Assembly: GCF_001713375.1 (NCBI RefSeq)
Contig: NZ_CP016449.1
Coordinates: 2,294,001 to 2,358,000, forward strand
DNA: 64,000 bases
Source: Hydrogenophaga sp. RAC07
GTDB lineage: Bacteria > Pseudomonadota > Gammaproteobacteria > Burkholderiales > Burkholderiaceae_C
Direction: 5' to 3'
The position numbers were made by a program, and so were the translations under genes. Of the stretch, positions 61,111 to 64,000 are shown piece by piece (the stretch's first letter is position 1; each line of letters opens with the position of its first letter). Under the pieces are notes generated by a model. That model made no database searches and had not been told where the DNA came from. It worked only from the letters and a program-made list of their open reading frames with translations.

Positions 61111-62949
61111 TCAGCCAGCCTTTGCAGTCGGCGCCACCAGTGCCCCCAATGCCTCCACCCCCACCGGCGGCTGCGCCAGCCAGGGCAATACAAACGTGCG
61201 CTTCGCCAACCCCTCGGCAATGCGCTGCGTTTGCTGGACTTCCCCCACCAGCCGAGCCTGTAGCAGCGGGTCGGTGGTGCCGCTGGCGGCGATGCTTTTG
61301 TTGATGACCCAGGCCCAGGGTTCGATGTGGGCGCGGCGCAGGTCGTCTTGCAAGGCGGCGGCCTGGGTGACGGGCGTGATCTCGGGCAGGGTGACGATGA
61401 CCACGCGGGTGATGCTGGCGTCTTGCAGGCGCATGAGGGGCGTGACGATGTGCAGGCCGCTGGCTCCGCTGCCGTCGGCCCGGGTTTCGTATTGCTGCGT
61501 CATCTGGCGGTGGTAGGCGCCGGTGGCGTCCATGAGCAGCAGGCTGTGGCCGGTGGGTGCCGTGTCGAGCACCACGAAGGCGCTGCGCGCGGTGTTGACC
61601 ACGCGGCTGAAGGCGTGGAACACGGCCACTTCTTCGGTGCAGGGGGATTGCAGATCTTCGAGCAGCAAGGCGCGGCCCTGTTCGTCGAGGTCCTTGCCTT
61701 TGCTGGCCACGATCTTGGCGATGTAGGCCTCGGTCTCGGCCTTGGGGTCGATGCGCCCGACCTTCAGGCCTGGGAGACTGCCGTTCAAGGTGTCGGCCAC
61801 GTGGGCCGCCGGGTCGGTGGTGGTGAGGTGCACGCTGTGACCGCGCTGCACCAGGCCCACGGCCAGCGCGGCGGCGATGGTGGTTTTTCCGACGCCGCCC
61901 TTGCCCATGACCATGATCAGGCCATGACCCACGGCGGCGAGTTCGTCGGCCATGCGGCTCAGGGGTTCGGCGGGCAGGCTCGCCTTCCGCTCGGGTTGAG
62001 GTTGTTGAAACCCTGCGGGCCCTTCGACTGGCTCAGGGCGAACGGAGGCGCCCAGCAGTCCTCGCAATGCTGGCAATCCCACGGTGTCGAAAGCGCGCAG
62101 CGGCACCTCGTCGCGCGGCAGCTGCGCCAGTGCGGCGGGCATCGATGCCATGGCTTCGCGGCCCAGGGCTTCGATGGCGTGGGCGATCGGGTCGCGCGGG
62201 TCGGTGGCGTGGAACACGCCGTTGATGGCCAGGCGCTGGTTGCCCAGGCCCAGGCTGCGCAGCTCTTCAGCAGTGCGCGCGGCCTCCTGCATGGGGCGCG
62301 GGTCGGGCCGGGTGACGAGCACTACGGTGGTGAGCGCGGGGTCACTCAAAGCCTGCAGAGCGGCGTTGAAGCGGGCCTCCTGCATCTTCAGGCCGGAGTG
62401 CGGCCCCAGGCAAGAAGCGCCGCGGTCGTTGTCGGCGAGAAAGCCGCTCCAGGCCTTGGGCAGGCTCAAGAGGCGCAGGGTGTGGCCGGTGGGCGCGGTG
62501 TCGAACACCACGTGGTCGTAACGCGCGCCCTCGCCCTCGCCTTCGCTGGCCAGCAGCGCGGCGAACTCGTCGAACGCGGCGATCTCGGTGGTGCAGGCGC
62601 CCGAGAGTTGTTCGCGCACGGTGCGGCGCTCGGCCTCGGTGGCGTTGCTGTCCAGCTGCGCGAGCACCCGAAGACGGTAGGCCTCGGCGGCGGCGTCGGG
62701 GTCGATGTTGATGACGGAGAGGCCAGGCACACCGGGCACTTTCACCGGTTGGTTCGACAAGGTGATGCCCAGCATGTCGTCCAGGTTGGACGCGGCGTCG
62801 GTGCTCACCAGCAGCACGCGCTGGCCCGCGTCGGCCAGCGCAATGGCGGTGGCGGTGGACAGCGAGGTCTTGCCCACCCCGCCTTTGCCGGTGAAAAACA
62901 GGAAACGGGTGGGTGTGGCGGCGAAGCCGGGGAGGATGGCGGTGTTCAT
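61111..62949 (-). CDS. arsA: ArsA-type ATPase with two ATPase domains
   Basis: This 612-residue tandem ATPase has two halves, each with the deviant Walker A GKGGVGKT (residues 21-28 and 349-356) and a DTAPTGHTLRLL/DTAPTGHSLLLM signal. The three metalloid-binding cysteines of E. coli ArsA have counterparts: Cys119 (GACTTEIAAFDEF), Cys180 (ASCLGPHSGL) and Cys437 (QSPCTEEVAVF). It should power arsenite or antimonite export, but no arsB, acr3, arsD or arsR is in the window. The linker (residues about 301-312, SVRPEPVEGPAG) is a translated REP-like repeat. It could also serve membrane-protein targeting, though the cysteines favour metalloid binding. Confidence 0.92.
   Translation of the reverse strand: MNTAILPGFAATPTRFLFFTGKGGVGKTSLSTATAIALADAGQRVLLVSTDAASNLDDMLGITLSNQPVKVPGVPGLSVINIDPDAAAEAYRLRVLAQLDSNATEAERRTVREQLSGACTTEIAAFDEFAALLASEGEGEGARYDHVVFDTAPTGHTLRLLSLPKAWSGFLADNDRGASCLGPHSGLKMQEARFNAALQALSDPALTTVVLVTRPDPRPMQEAARTAEELRSLGLGNQRLAINGVFHATDPRDPIAHAIEALGREAMASMPAALAQLPRDEVPLRAFDTVGLPALRGLLGASVRPEPVEGPAGFQQPQPERKASLPAEPLSRMADELAAVGHGLIMVMGKGGVGKTTIAAALAVGLVQRGHSVHLTTTDPAAHVADTLNGSLPGLKVGRIDPKAETEAYIAKIVASKGKDLDEQGRALLLEDLQSPCTEEVAVFHAFSRVVNTARSAFVVLDTAPTGHSLLLMDATGAYHRQMTQQYETRADGSGASGLHIVTPLMRLQDASITRVVIVTLPEITPVTQAAALQDDLRRAHIEPWAWVINKSIAASGTTDPLLQARLVGEVQQTQRIAEGLAKRTFVLPWLAQPPVGVEALGALVAPTAKAG
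62019..62040 (-). repeat. REP-like dispersed repeat inside arsA linker
   Basis: The minus strand reads CG(C)CCTGAGCC(A)GTC(G)AAGGGC, the same 22-bp unit as in uvrC (22033-22054) with three differences. Here it runs opposite to its direction relative to that gene and is read as the peptide RPEPVEGP in the inter-domain linker of ArsA. Confidence 0.75.
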
Positions 62950-63020
62950 GCGCCCAGCATGTCACCAACCGAGCCGGCGCGGGCTGATCCGCATCAAGGT
63001 GGCGCCCACCCTGCCCGGGT

Positions 63021-64000
63021 TCAGCCAGGCGGCAGCGTCACCGTCACGGCCAGCCCGGGCTTGGCATTGCGCACGGCAAACGTGCCCCCATGCGCCTGGG
63101 CCACCAGGCGGCACAAATACAGACCGAGGCCCACACCGCCGGCGTTGCGGGTGCGGGCGGTGTCGGGGCGGAAGAAGGCCTGGGCGAGGTAGGGCAGTTG
63201 GTCGTCGGGCACGCCGGGGCCGTGGTCGCGCACTTCGATCTCGATGCCCTGCCCCGCTTCACCGCTGCGGCGGATGTGCAGCTCCACCGGCAGCGGTGCG
63301 TCGGCGCTGTGGCGCAGCGCGTTGTCGAGCAGGTTGCGCAGCAGCAGGCGCACGCGGATGCGGTCCAGCGGCAGCGACGGCAGGTTCGCCGCGGCGTGAA
63401 GACGGATGCTGCTGGCCGCGGGCTGGGTGGCGGCGAGGTCGTCGATCACTTCGCGGGCCAACGCGCCTGGGTCGGTCGGTTCGCGGTTCAGCGCGGCGTG
63501 GCGGCCGGCCAGGCGCTCGCTTTCCAGCAAGTCGCTGATGAGCCGGGCCATCTCCGCCAGATCGCGCAGCAAGGCCTCGCGCTGGGGTGCGACCTCGTCC
63601 GTGTCGGGCAGCAGCTCGGTGTTGAGCCGTGCGCGCGTGAGCGGGCTTCGCAGTTCGTGGCTGATGGCCAGCAGCAGTGCGCGCTGGGCCTCCAACATCT
63701 GGTGGATGTCGTGCCCCATGGTGTTGATGGTGATGGCGAGCTGGCCGAGTTCGTCCGGCCCGCCGGGGTGGCGCACGCCGATGGGCTGACCAAACTCGCC
63801 GGCTCCAAAGCGCTGCGCGCCCTGGCGGATGTCGTCCAGCGGGCGCAGCAAGCGACGCACATACAGAAACGCCAGCAACGTGAGCACGAGCAGCGCAGTG
63901 AGCGTGATACCGAAGAGGCGCGGGCGGCGCTCGAAGGCCGCTTCGTTCAGGCCCACTTCGATGCGGTGGCCATCGGCGGTGGTCCGTTGCAGCAGTCCTT
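63021..64000 (-). CDS. Sensor histidine kinase (5' end outside window)
   Basis: The frame stays open to the window end, so at least 326 residues of the C-terminal part are present. A membrane helix (FGITLTALLVLTLLAFLYVRRLL) is followed by a HAMP domain, the H-box LLAISHELRSPLTRARLNTELL with the phosphorylated histidine, and the N (LLRNLLDNALRHS), G1 (VRDHGPGVPDDQLP), F (FFRPD) and G2 (GGVGLGLYLCR) boxes of the ATPase domain. The sensor domain and the response regulator are outside, so the signal is unknown. A GTG at 63956 only opens an internal frame. Confidence 0.93.
   Translation of the reverse strand, partial: GLLQRTTADGHRIEVGLNEAAFERRPRLFGITLTALLVLTLLAFLYVRRLLRPLDDIRQGAQRFGAGEFGQPIGVRHPGGPDELGQLAITINTMGHDIHQMLEAQRALLLAISHELRSPLTRARLNTELLPDTDEVAPQREALLRDLAEMARLISDLLESERLAGRHAALNREPTDPGALAREVIDDLAATQPAASSIRLHAAANLPSLPLDRIRVRLLLRNLLDNALRHSADAPLPVELHIRRSGEAGQGIEIEVRDHGPGVPDDQLPYLAQAFFRPDTARTRNAGGVGLGLYLCRLVAQAHGGTFAVRNAKPGLAVTVTLPPG

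Noticed and set aside
61111..62949. Get3-like membrane protein targeting ATPase
   Set aside because: Two ATPase halves in one chain and three conserved metalloid cysteines fit ArsA better, though without an ars operon it is not fully excluded.
1..64000. CRISPR arrays, insertion sequences, prophage genes or attachment sites
   Set aside because: No regularly spaced direct repeats, transposase, integrase or phage structural motif was seen. The tRNA-His and tRNA-Val genes show no adjacent partial duplicates of their 3' ends.

Overview
The window is high-GC DNA of a betaproteobacterium, most likely Comamonadaceae (Hydrogenophaga-like). This rests on housekeeping gene content (rpoD with a Lys/Ala-rich N-terminal extension, hupB/tRNA-Val/ppiD linkage, earP beside efp, a phasin with PhaR-like sites, Bug-type binding proteins) and on the dispersed repeats; no rRNA is present to confirm it. 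I see no insertion sequence, integrase, prophage, CRISPR array or replication origin. Genes are closely packed, often with 4-bp stop/start overlaps.

Layout. 1-8.7 kb: end of a LysR gene, then a minus-strand molybdenum hydroxylase operon (FAD, 2Fe-2S and Mo subunits plus a CoxG-like protein) opposite a TetR regulator with two operator-like palindromes, followed by a complete TRAP transporter (dctPQM). 8.7-14.1 kb: a GntR-led sugar-acid operon (IlvD/Edd dehydratase, two dehydrogenases, Bug binding protein) with a strong operator palindrome. 14.2-16.9 kb: tRNA-His, ppiD, tRNA-Val and hupB. 17-20.6 kb: tartrate/malate dehydrogenase with a divergent LysR, an EamA exporter and pgsA. 20.6-27.3 kb: an orphan HlyC-like toxin acyltransferase, uvrC, earP-efp, an AEC transporter and a LOG-family protein. 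27.3-34.1 kb: an RND efflux operon with a divergent AcrR-like regulator and a near-copy of the E. coli AcrR operator. 34.1-40.1 kb: a six-gene Mrp antiporter operon with MrpA and MrpB fused. 40.2-46.3 kb: MFS transporter, rmuC, a 2-hydroxyacid dehydrogenase, FKBP isomerase, nitroreductase, thioesterase and HDAC-like deacetylase, all on the minus strand. 46.4-54.8 kb: phasin, patatin lipoprotein, ferric-iron binding protein, PPK2, an SDR dehydrogenase, gamma-glutamyltransferase and an acyl-CoA synthetase. 54.9-59.6 kb: dnaG and rpoD. 59.6-61.1 kb: a winged-helix/nucleotidyltransferase pair resembling an AbiE-type toxin-antitoxin module. 61.1-64 kb: a double-domain ArsA ATPase and the 3' part of a sensor histidine kinase.

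The best candidates for something little described are the HlyC-like acyltransferase without any RTX toxin or type I secretion gene in view, the autoregulated-looking wHTH/nucleotidyltransferase pair with a 10-bp-arm palindrome over its transcription start, a structured dispersed element in two convergent intergenic regions whose stems covary, and a REP-like repeat translated inside both uvrC and arsA.
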